Of a stretch of DNA of 45,572 nt, positions 7,939-14,974 are shown piece by piece. Source of the stretch: a bacterium GBS-1 (GTDB lineage: Bacteria; Synergistota; GBS-1); the NCBI GenBank assembly GCA_001443005.1, contig LEKQ01000010.1, forward strand, positions 1 to 45,572. The letters run 5' to 3'. The notes under the pieces were generated by a model. That model was not told where the DNA came from. It was given only the letters and a program-made list of their open reading frames with translations, and ran no database searches. Each line of letters opens with the position of its first letter. Position 1 is the first letter of the stretch. A program made the position numbers and the translations under genes.

Positions 7939-9438
7939 TTAACTACCCTCAGCTATATAATAGCACTGGTCAGCGAACCTTCTGACGAAAGACGCAAACT
8001 CAAGCCAATCCCCCTTATCAACCAACTCCTCCTTCAAAAGGAAATCCTTCACTCTCTCTTCTATCCTTCTCCTCAACCCCCCAGCCTTCCTCACCATAAG
8101 CTTATCCGACAAAGCCAAAGCCCCCAACGACATCTTAAGTAGCTCGGATAACTCCTCTAATATCTCCTTAACCCTCTCCTTCCTCAAGCTCACCACCCTC
8201 TTGAACTCTCCATGATTTAAGTTATCGAGGGAGTCCTTCAAGATATCGCTAGCTTGCTTTATATCCCCTAAAACGGTTAGGATCTTGAGCTTCTCCTCCG
8301 CCATACCGCTAACGCGCTCAAGATAAAGCGCTATTTCATCAACGAGGTGATGTATAGAGTCCCTTAGGACCTCAACCATGGAAGCCTTACTCTCCTCGCC
8401 CAAGATAAGCCTCCTAGCTCTTAAAAGCTGATACTCCAAGATACTCCCAACCCTTAAGGTTTCTTTAACCGCAAGATAGCAAGCCCACTCTGGAAACTCA
8501 AGAGCGCTATCCTCGAGGAAAAGAGGCTCAGATAGGTCTTCGATCTCCTCCCTGGAGAAAACAAACCTTAAGGAGATCCGCGAAAGGAAGTGCAAGAATG
8601 GCATGAAAAGGATGGCGTTTATCAATACCACCTCCAGATGAAGGATGGCTACCCTCATGGAGGGAGAAAATCTTGAAACGGACAAGCAAAGGGGATAACT
8701 TAAAATGGAGATGAAGAAGGATCCAAAAAGCTTATAAATTAAGGAAGCCCAAGCCAAAGCCTGAGCCTCCCTCCTCATCCCAAAGGATGCCAGTAAAACC
8801 GTAAAGGAAGTAGCAAGATGAGCTCCCAGGACCACCCAAAAGGAATCCTCAATTCCCAACAACCCCTGTGATGCCATCGATATAGCTATTCCAAACGTTA
8901 AAGCACTGCTCTGAAAAAGGATGGTGAGAAGCACGCCTCCGAGAAAGGGGTAATATGAAGAACTTAAAAGCCTATAAAAGAGAGTCGATTCCTTTAGGGC
9001 AGATACGGAACTCTCCATAAGAAACATGCCGAAGAATATCAATCCCATCCCTAATATAATCCTGCCCAAAGCCCTTCCCTTGCCTCTAAAGAGATTAAAG
9101 GCTATATACCCTAAAAATAGGATGTAGGGGGAGTAAGAGGTGAGCCTTAAAGCGAGGAGCTGAGTCGTGATAGTAGCTCCAACGCTTGCACCCACCATCA
9201 TGCTTAAAGAGCGAGATAGGGACAAAAAGCCCGCGTTTATCATACTCGAAAGAAGGGCGATAGCAGCTGTGCTGCTCTGGGTTAAGGATGAGAGGATAAC
9301 TCCAACGATGAAAGGGAAAAACTTTCTACACTCAAGGGAGGTAATAAAGCTTTTAACCCGTCTATCTAAGACATCCTTAAGCCCCTCACCCAAGACCTTT
9401 ATTCCATAGAGGAAGATCACCAAACCAGATAAGAACAT
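7939..9438 (-). CDS. Na/Pi-cotransporter family protein with C-terminal PhoU-like domain
   Basis: A membrane protein of the NptA/YjbB type, related to sodium-phosphate cotransporters. It has two inverted-repeat transporter halves, each with the QSS signature: LSSLTQSSTAAIALLSSM and TILFQSSALTFGIAISM. The last 200 residues are soluble and helical like PhoU domains, which suggests control by phosphate status. Bacterial members may export or import phosphate; direction cannot be told here. The open frame starts at TTG 9453, but ATG 9438 gives the family's usual start at the first membrane helix (MFLSGLVIFLYGIKVL). It lies 23 bases after the pseudokinase gene and belongs to the same minus-strand run. 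Confidence 0.88.
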   Translation of the reverse strand: MFLSGLVIFLYGIKVLGEGLKDVLDRRVKSFITSLECRKFFPFIVGVILSSLTQSSTAAIALLSSMINAGFLSLSRSLSMMVGASVGATITTQLLALRLTSYSPYILFLGYIAFNLFRGKGRALGRIILGMGLIFFGMFLMESSVSALKESTLFYRLLSSSYYPFLGGVLLTILFQSSALTFGIAISMASQGLLGIEDSFWVVLGAHLATSFTVLLASFGMRREAQALAWASLIYKLFGSFFISILSYPLCLSVSRFSPSMRVAILHLEVVLINAILFMPFLHFLSRISLRFVFSREEIEDLSEPLFLEDSALEFPEWACYLAVKETLRVGSILEYQLLRARRLILGEESKASMVEVLRDSIHHLVDEIALYLERVSGMAEEKLKILTVLGDIKQASDILKDSLDNLNHGEFKRVVSLRKERVKEILEELSELLKMSLGALALSDKLMVRKAGGLRRRIEERVKDFLLKEELVDKGDWLEFASFVRRFADQCYYIAEGS

Positions 9439-9461
9439 CACAGGGGACCCCAAGGCTTAAA

Positions 9462-11213
9462 TCACCCGGAAGTAGGAAATATGGGAAACTCCACACTTAA
9501 AACTACCTCTTCATCGGAGCTCTCCCTAAAACTAAAGCCTCCACCGCATCTTTTAACTATATCCTCAATCATAGTTAAAGCTACGCTATCTTCTTTAAGC
9601 TTTCCCTTCATGCAGAGCTCCATCGAGACAACTGCCTTATCCCTCACATAGGATGTCCTAATCCTTAACGCTCTTCCATCATAGGCCATCAAGATAAGGG
9701 TTAAAAGGAGCTCCTTAAGGTCAGAAGGTTTAACATAAGGCAAGGGAAGTCTTTCATCGAGATCAAGCTCAAGTCTATCAAGACCCAAAAGATCCTTGAT
9801 CTCCAAGATGAGCCCATTCAGGTCAGCTCTCCTTTTCTCCTCACGAGCTTCATCGAAGTCAAAAAGAAACTCCCTAAAGCGATTAAAATCCTTAGCTTTA
9901 AAGAGAAGCTTTCCTACAATAAAGTTTCTCCAGCTTTCGCGAAGCATCCTCTCAATGGTGCTCTTCTCGGTAAAATCACAACCTAAAAGTAGATGTCTAC
10001 CCTCGCCCAACGAGGTCATCAAAAAGAAATAAACGCGGTCACCAAGCCTGATTTCCCCCTTGCGTTGGTTAATCAAGTTTCCAAGTTCGTCCTCTGGTAA
10101 AAGCTCCTTCAAGCTTTTACCGACCATCTCTTCCGCCGTTAAGGGTAGCTTGTCCGTCTTACCACTGAATCTCAAGACCTCAAAGGCATCGTTAAGCTCT
10201 ATTAAAATGCCAGGGTAGCTCTTCCTAAACTCCTCAAAGGAATCCTTAACCGAGGACCCGCTCTCACCATGCTCTTTAGGCTCCTCAAGCTCCTCCACAA
10301 CTTCCTTTAAAGCCCGATCACGAGCCTCATCTTTCCTTCTCCCCCAGGGAAGAGGGACCACAAATGAGAATAAGCCTGCAAGCGAGATCACCAGAAACTT
10401 AACCATAGCCAAAGGGTATTTCACCTTCCCTAAGAGAAAGTCCTGAGCCGCGTATAGCAGTATATACCAGGGCTCATCCCTCTCAACAGATATCATCCTA
10501 TAAAGAACCAGGGTCTTCACCCCTCCGAGGTCGATAACTTTCTTCCCCTCCTTGCCTAAGTCACTTAAAAGGTGAGCCGTGATCCTATCTCCCCAGACAA
10601 CGCCATCTTTACCCCTCAAGACCGACATATTCCAGAGAGAACCAAAAGGCTCATGCATCCTTTTAAAATTATCAACCATCATACCGGGATCAAGGAGATA
10701 AAACAGAACCCCTCTGAAGCTTCTACCTCTATCGAAAAGCGGAGCATATAGACCTATAAAACTCCTCTCCCCAAGGCGTAAGGGAAAGTCCATAACCAAG
10801 CCTATGGGCCCAGCTTTAATGAGCTTGAAGAAGGGCGCTTCAGCCACCGATTTCCCCTTTAAGGTAGGCTCATCAGGATAGATCTCAAGGATTGTGCCAT
10901 CCCTTCCGATAAGGCCACTCATAGAAACGAAAGTCCCCCGAGTCTCATGAAGACCACGTAAGCTATCGCTTAACTCCTCATCGCCAAGGTCACCTAGCAA
11001 GGAGAGCTTGCTTAGAGCGTAAAGCGTGGATTTAAGGCTAAAGACCTCTTCCTCAAGATACCTACACAGCGCGTTTCTTAGGGCCAATCCCTTTTTAACT
11101 TCATCGTCTATAAGGCTATCCTCAAGCCTCTCAATCAAGTAAAGAGCCAGTGATCCTAAAAGGATCACAACCCCTAAAATTAACACCTTCAACTTAAGGC
11201 TCCTAACTATCAT
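9462..11213 (-). CDS. Membrane sensor resembling a histidine kinase without catalytic residues
   Basis: A 583-residue two-helix membrane protein. After a first membrane helix (about residues 8-26) comes an extracytoplasmic double-Cache-like domain (IGRDGTILEIYPDEPTLKGK, GVLFYLLDPGMM), a second helix near 270-290, a charged linker and a PAS-like segment with MVGKSLKELLP. The C-terminal region has the shape of a kinase ATPase domain (ALTMIEDIVKRCGGGFSFRE, then VVLSVEFP), but the phospho-accepting His is not visible, the N-box Asn is replaced in LLLTLILMAYDG, and no DxGxG or GxGL motif is present. It overlaps the sigma factor gene by 11 bases, so it may control that sigma factor. The function is inferred, not established. 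Confidence 0.75.
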   Translation of the reverse strand: MIVRSLKLKVLILGVVILLGSLALYLIERLEDSLIDDEVKKGLALRNALCRYLEEEVFSLKSTLYALSKLSLLGDLGDEELSDSLRGLHETRGTFVSMSGLIGRDGTILEIYPDEPTLKGKSVAEAPFFKLIKAGPIGLVMDFPLRLGERSFIGLYAPLFDRGRSFRGVLFYLLDPGMMVDNFKRMHEPFGSLWNMSVLRGKDGVVWGDRITAHLLSDLGKEGKKVIDLGGVKTLVLYRMISVERDEPWYILLYAAQDFLLGKVKYPLAMVKFLVISLAGLFSFVVPLPWGRRKDEARDRALKEVVEELEEPKEHGESGSSVKDSFEEFRKSYPGILIELNDAFEVLRFSGKTDKLPLTAEEMVGKSLKELLPEDELGNLINQRKGEIRLGDRVYFFLMTSLGEGRHLLLGCDFTEKSTIERMLRESWRNFIVGKLLFKAKDFNRFREFLFDFDEAREEKRRADLNGLILEIKDLLGLDRLELDLDERLPLPYVKPSDLKELLLTLILMAYDGRALRIRTSYVRDKAVVSMELCMKGKLKEDSVALTMIEDIVKRCGGGFSFRESSDEEVVLSVEFPIFPTSG

Positions 11214-11700
11214 GGGCGCTCCTGAGCTTTTCCACCAACCTCCTTCGCCTTAGATTTACCCAGCTTCTGGATTTTCCCATTATCCTCGATATATTTTCGT
11301 CATTATACCCCCAAAGGTAATAAAGCTCAAGTAGACGTCTGTCCTCATCAGACAAGGGTATATCAACGAGGTCGTTCGCTAAAGGGGGCTCAGAGGGCAG
11401 TTCATCGCTTAAGATAACCCCTTTCTTCCAGTTAAGCTCCTTGAGCCAATAGCTTCTGATGTGCGCTTCCAAGCTTCCTTTGATATACCCTTCAAGGCGG
11501 ACCTTCCCTGCCCTATATCTGCGTATAAGCTTTATAAGCGTGAGATATCCTTCCTGCCTCAAATCCTCATAGGAGCCACCTTTAAGGGAATATCTACGCG
11601 CAATAGATTCAACCAAGGGACGAAAACTAAAAACCAGATCCTTTAAGATCTCCTCACCTATACTCTCCCCTGAGAGCAGAGACTCAAAGGGCAACCCCAT
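11203..11700 (-). CDS. Small sigma-70 family factor
   Basis: A two-domain alternative sigma factor of about 165 residues. Region 2 is visible as LVESIARRYSLKGG followed by EDLRQEGYLTLIKLIRRYRA, and region 4 as LSDEDRRLLELYYLWGYND followed by ISRIMGKSRSWVNLRRRRL, a helix-turn-helix for the -35 element. Region 3 is missing. The sequence is not a typical ECF factor; region 2 looks closer to small SigF- or BotR-like forms. The start is uncertain: ATG 11700 follows GAGAGGTG too closely, and TTG 11694 has better spacing; GTG 11703 is a third option. All candidate starts lie within or next to an inverted repeat arm. The 3' end overlaps the pseudokinase gene, its probable partner. Confidence 0.82.
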   Translation of the reverse strand: MGLPFESLLSGESIGEEILKDLVFSFRPLVESIARRYSLKGGSYEDLRQEGYLTLIKLIRRYRAGKVRLEGYIKGSLEAHIRSYWLKELNWKKGVILSDELPSEPPLANDLVDIPLSDEDRRLLELYYLWGYNDENISRIMGKSRSWVNLRRRRLVEKLRSAHDS

Positions 11701-11758
11701 CACCTCTCTATAGTAAAAATTTTTACTATAGAATAATAAATAGGGTTGCCCTTTTCAA
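11686..11758 (-). promoter_or_regulatory. Promoter with nested palindromes before the sigma factor gene
   Basis: On the minus strand TTGAAA (11758-11753), 17 bases and TATTCT (11735-11730) form a plausible promoter. A perfect 24-base palindrome (11708-11731; half-site CTATAGTAAAAA) overlaps the end of the -10 box and the expected start point near 11723. Around it lies a second inverted repeat with 15-base arms, 11740-11754 and 11686-11700, differing at one position. The inner arm of the first lies between -35 and -10; the other covers the first five codons of the sigma gene. The layout fits a repressor operator, an RNA hairpin hiding the start codon, or a terminator of the upstream DUF3084 gene. 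Confidence 0.65.
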
Positions 11759-12768
11759 ACTTCGCTTATTTTAAAATAGACCTCTAAAGGACCAATTGTG
11801 TATATATCCTTTTTGGTAATCACCTCTAAACGTACGCTTTTGCCTATTTCCTTTATCTGATTTAGCGTTTCATAAAACTCAGCAGCACTTATCACACCTA
11901 TTCTATGATAAAGAGGCTCAGGCAATACCCCCTTTTCCACAGCTATCTCCCTAACCTTGCTTAATACTAGCGTTAACCTATATTCTAACTGATCCTCAGG
12001 CAAGGAACCATCTATCTCCGTTACATATATTCGCTCATCCTTCTTAAAAACGAGCTTGTTGGGATGAACCTCTATTATCACGGGAACCCACTCTCCCACC
12101 ACCACATTAGCTGCCGCTATAAGCCTAACCACCGCCTCATCCTTTACACCCTTCAAAAGGGATATTGCCTTATTTAAATCATCAGGGTGAACTAAGAGAG
12201 CCTTCATGTCCTTAAGGGGCGGCTCAGCTCCCCTTTCCCTCACTATAGGATCAGCCTCACCTAACAACTTCTCCAGCTCTCCTTCGAGGTATTTCTCGTC
12301 CCCTTTCACCTTCACAATCTTCTGATAGACCAACTCCCCTGCCCTATAAATTATTGCCCTTCCCCTTATTGCTGATATGCTAAGATCTAATCGCCTAGCT
12401 ATCTCTCTCAACTGCGCAATCCTATCCTCAAGCTCCTTGAGCTTGGCGGTCTTTTCCTCAAGCTCAGAGCTCTTCTCTTTAAGCATGTCTGATAATATCT
12501 TTATCTCCTCCTGAAGGCTCCTCATACCCAAAAGCGCCCTCTGTACTGAAGGAATGGTGAAGGATAAAACCGTCATAGTGACGATCGCAACGGCAAGGCC
12601 GGTAAATATGGTTATCAAGCTCGTGGTATGCCTCGGCCTTAAACCCCAAAGGGTCAGCTTCTTCTTTCCCAGCTTCCAACCAACCTTATCCCCAACGAAA
12701 GCTATAAAGGCGCTTAGGCCAATGATTATAAAAAAAAGCGGCCAATTTAGCTCCTTAAAAAATCCCAT
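11755..12768 (-). CDS. DUF3084 membrane protein
   Basis: A 337-residue protein of the DUF3084 family, function unknown. Two membrane helices near the N terminus (about residues 9-25 and 50-72) flank the family block GWKLGKKKLTLWGLRPRHTT. A coiled coil follows (about 83-125, ILSDMLKEKSSELEEKTAKL), then a soluble domain rich in beta strands with GRAIIYRAGELVYQKIV. The architecture of membrane anchor plus coiled coil suggests a structural or envelope role, which is inference. GGAGGGATAAG precedes the ATG. The gene follows bactofilin, separated by a parS site, and its stop codon abuts the palindromic promoter of the sigma factor gene. Confidence 0.86.
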   Translation of the reverse strand: MGFFKELNWPLFFIIIGLSAFIAFVGDKVGWKLGKKKLTLWGLRPRHTTSLITIFTGLAVAIVTMTVLSFTIPSVQRALLGMRSLQEEIKILSDMLKEKSSELEEKTAKLKELEDRIAQLREIARRLDLSISAIRGRAIIYRAGELVYQKIVKVKGDEKYLEGELEKLLGEADPIVRERGAEPPLKDMKALLVHPDDLNKAISLLKGVKDEAVVRLIAAANVVVGEWVPVIIEVHPNKLVFKKDERIYVTEIDGSLPEDQLEYRLTLVLSKVREIAVEKGVLPEPLYHRIGVISAAEFYETLNQIKEIGKSVRLEVITKKDIYTIGPLEVYFKISEV

Positions 12769-12788
12769 CTTATCCCTCCCGTTCTAAA

Positions 12789-12804
12789 TGTTCCACGTGG
12801 AACA
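12789..12804. promoter_or_regulatory. parS: parS centromere site
   Basis: TGTTCCACGTGGAACA, a perfect 16-base palindrome matching the bacterial parS consensus TGTTNCACGTGNAACA. It lies between the bactofilin and DUF3084 genes and would load the ParB encoded 0.6 kb away. Confidence 0.95.
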
Positions 12805-12839
12805 TAAACCCCATCACCATAAACTCTTGCCACAGCTTA

Positions 12840-13280
12840 TTAAGGGTTGTTACTTTCCTTCGATGATGTCTCTCCTTTCCCCCCTTTAATGACCTCATAA
12901 GAGAAGGTCTCCTTATTCTCCTGAGGAAGGACCATCTCGCTTCTTCCTATAAATATAGCACCATCCGCTATAACGAGGTTCGGTGTCTTTATGTCCCCTA
13001 TAAGACGACCTGTAGCAACCAGCTCTATCCTTTCCTTAGCCTCGACATTCCCTTCGACTCTTCCCGCTATAAGTATGTTTTTAGCCATAAGTGTGGCCCT
13101 CGCAAACCCTTTCTCCCCTATTACCACATCACCATCCGCATAGATCTCCCCCTCGAAAGTCCCATCGATTCTCACAGAACCATCCGCCTTCATCGTCCCC
13201 TTAATCTCCGTCCCATTCCCCACTATGGTCTCAGACTTCTCCCTTTCAGCAAGCTTAACCTCTGACCTCCCAAAAACCAA
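12840..13280 (-). CDS. Bactofilin (polymer-forming cytoskeletal protein)
   Basis: Bactofilins self-assemble without nucleotide into beta-helical filaments near the membrane and organise cell-wall or segregation proteins. The 146-residue protein has the repeating beta-helix pattern GTEIKGTMKADGSVRIDGTF, GDVVIGEKGFARATLMAKNI, GRVEGNVEAKERIELVATGR and GDIKTPNLVIADGAIFIG, with disordered ends. The open frame extends to 13346, but TTG 13280 has a strong ribosome site AAGGGGGTG (13295-13287) six bases upstream and gives a normal N terminus. It directly follows parB, as in many Clostridia; in Myxococcus bactofilins work with ParABS, so a link to chromosome segregation is plausible. Confidence 0.92.
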   Translation of the reverse strand: MVFGRSEVKLAEREKSETIVGNGTEIKGTMKADGSVRIDGTFEGEIYADGDVVIGEKGFARATLMAKNILIAGRVEGNVEAKERIELVATGRLIGDIKTPNLVIADGAIFIGRSEMVLPQENKETFSYEVIKGGKGETSSKESNNP

Positions 13281-13329
13281 CGCGCCCACCCCCTTGCAGC
13301 ATATTTTTAAGCCAAAAGGAAAAGAGACG

Positions 13330-13355
13330 AAATTTTTGCATGCCAAAAATTTGGC
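13330..13355. repeat. Two overlapping inverted repeats between parB and bactofilin
   Basis: AAATTTTTG (13330-13338) and CAAAAATTT (13344-13352) form one hairpin with a five-base loop. GCCAAA and TTTGGC (within 13342-13355) form another that shares bases with the first. They cannot form together. A weak terminator, a promoter element or an operator are all possible. Confidence 0.5.
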
Positions 13356-13358
13356 CCT

Positions 13359-13372
13359 ATTACCCAGGAAAT
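13359..13372. promoter_or_regulatory. Candidate Noc-binding site
   Basis: ATTACCCAGGAAAT matches 12 of 14 positions of the Bacillus Noc-binding consensus ATTTCCCGGGAAAT. It lies directly after the parB stop codon, in a window that encodes a Noc-like protein. Confidence 0.5.
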
Positions 13373-14197
13373 TTATCTTGAGGAGAAAATCTCCTCAAGA
13401 GATCGAAGAAAGCTTTCCATCTCGTCTTCATCGTCAAATAGCACCTCTACGCTATTAACAGCCCCTCTTTTTACTCTAACCCTAACGTGGTAGAGTTCCG
13501 CAAATCTCTTTTCCGCTTCTTTGTCTCTTTCAACTGCTCTTCCCCTCTTAGAGACCTCCCTCTCAACATCTCTAACTGAAAGGGAATGCTCCAAGATTTC
13601 CTTTGCTACCCTTCTTTGTTCCTCAGGATCATCAAGAGAAAGTAAAGCCCTTGCATGTCCCATCGTTAAGCGCCCATCCGAAACCATCTCCTGGATATCT
13701 TCTGGAAGTTTCAAGAGCCTGAGAAGATTTGCAACGGTTGATCTCTTCTTACCTATCTTATCAGCAACCTCTTCCTGCGTTAAGCCAAAGCTTTCCATAA
13801 GCTTCCTTATAGCATAAGCAGCCTCTATTGGGTTCAAATCCTCCCTCTGCAGATTCTCTATTAGGGCATACTCCAGTAGCTCCTCATCCGATACCTCCTT
13901 GACCAGAGCAGGGATCTTCTGTAGGCCCGCTTTCTTCGCTGCACGATATCTCCTTTCTCCTGCTATTATCTCATACCCCTTTTCCACTTTACGAACCACA
14001 ATGGGCTGAAGGAGCCCATGTTGCTTTATCGAAAGAGCAAGCTCCTCCAAGGAGTCTTCATTCATAGTCTGGCGAGGTTGATAAGGGTTAGGAGCCACCT
14101 CGTCTAAGGATATTTCCATAAGCTTTTCCTTTCCAGGAACCGAGGGGATAAGGGCTTCTAACCCCCTACCCAACCCCCCTTTAGACTTAGGGGGCAT
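13373..14197 (-). CDS. parB: Chromosome partitioning protein ParB (Spo0J)
   Basis: The CTP-dependent DNA clamp that binds parS, spreads on DNA and works with ParA and SMC in origin segregation. The N terminus GGLGRGLEALIPS is typical of chromosomal ParB and carries the segment that stimulates ParA. CTP-binding motifs GYEIIAGERRYRAAKKAGL and ALIENLQREDLNPIEAA are intact. The parS-reading helix-turn-helix is EEVADKIGKKRSTVANLLRL. Key specificity positions (Arg in KKRST, Gly in TMGHARA) fit parS rather than Noc sites. Length 274 is usual. It lies three bases after parA and is followed by bactofilin. Two parS sites are in the window. Confidence 0.96.
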   Translation of the reverse strand: MPPKSKGGLGRGLEALIPSVPGKEKLMEISLDEVAPNPYQPRQTMNEDSLEELALSIKQHGLLQPIVVRKVEKGYEIIAGERRYRAAKKAGLQKIPALVKEVSDEELLEYALIENLQREDLNPIEAAYAIRKLMESFGLTQEEVADKIGKKRSTVANLLRLLKLPEDIQEMVSDGRLTMGHARALLSLDDPEEQRRVAKEILEHSLSVRDVEREVSKRGRAVERDKEAEKRFAELYHVRVRVKRGAVNSVEVLFDDEDEMESFLRSLEEIFSSR

Positions 14198-14200
14198 TAT

Positions 14201-14974
14201 CTATCCTCTCCTTCCCTTAACAAACTCACGTGCCAAGGAGATGTAAGCCTGAGCTCCGTTTGATTGTGGGGCATAGTATATGACCGGCTTCCCATAGCTT
14301 GGTGCCTCGCTTACCCTAACGCTCCTCGGTATTATCGCTTTAAAAACTTTTTCCTTAAAGTAATTCCTAACCTCAGCTGTAACCTGTTGCGCAAGCTTCG
14401 TCCTTGAATCATACATAGTCAATAAAACGCCAAAGATCTCAAGACCAGGATTCAGATATTCCCTTACCAGATCTATGGTTTTTAGGAGCTGTCCCAACCC
14501 CTCAAGGGCGTAATATTCACACTGGATAGGGATTATAACCCCATGAGCCGCGGTTAAAGCGTTTATAGTCAACAATCCCAAAGATGGAGGACAATCCATG
14601 AATATGTAATCATAATTGGAAATTAGGCTTTCCAAAGCCCTCTTAAGGCGTGTTTCACGTGAAACAGTATTAACCAGCTCTATCTCAGCCCCAGCCAGAT
14701 CTATATTTGAAGGCATAACATCCAGATTTTTATATACATTCTTTATTATAGCATCCTCGGCTTTAACTCTCCCAGAGATGACATCGTACAAACTATACTT
14801 CACATCCTCCTTCTCAATCCCTAATCCACTTGTAGCATTCCCCTGAGGATCGACATCAATGAGCAAAACCTTCTTGCCAAAGGAAGCAACTGCAGAAGAG
14901 AGATTAACAGCTGTAGTGCTTTTACCAACGCCACCCTTTTGATTAGCGAGAGCTACCGCCTTGCCAACCTTCAT
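14201..14974 (-). CDS. parA: Chromosome partitioning ATPase ParA (Soj)
   Basis: A deviant Walker-type ATPase that binds DNA non-specifically as an ATP dimer; ParB-parS complexes move along its gradient. In Bacillus the homologue Soj also regulates DnaA. The deviant P-loop is ANQKGGVGKSTTAVNLSS, the Walker A' is LLIDVDPQGNATSGLG, and DYIFMDCPPSLGLLT is the Walker B region. I chose ATG 14974, with AAGAGGTG six bases upstream, over the in-frame GTG at 14983, which overlaps that site. The start overlaps the end of noc, so noc, parA and parB form one operon. A parS site lies inside the coding sequence. Confidence 0.96.
   Translation of the reverse strand: MKVGKAVALANQKGGVGKSTTAVNLSSAVASFGKKVLLIDVDPQGNATSGLGIEKEDVKYSLYDVISGRVKAEDAIIKNVYKNLDVMPSNIDLAGAEIELVNTVSRETRLKRALESLISNYDYIFMDCPPSLGLLTINALTAAHGVIIPIQCEYYALEGLGQLLKTIDLVREYLNPGLEIFGVLLTMYDSRTKLAQQVTAEVRNYFKEKVFKAIIPRSVRVSEAPSYGKPVIYYAPQSNGAQAYISLAREFVKGRRG
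14651..14666. promoter_or_regulatory. parS: parS centromere site inside parA
   Basis: TGTTTCACGTGAAACA, a perfect 16-base palindrome and an exact parS consensus. It encodes the VSRET segment of ParA, a position where parS is also found in other bacteria. Confidence 0.96.

Noticed and set aside
12479-12787. Short frames opposite and within the DUF3084 gene
   Set aside because: They overlap the conserved membrane-helix region of DUF3084 and have no signals of their own.
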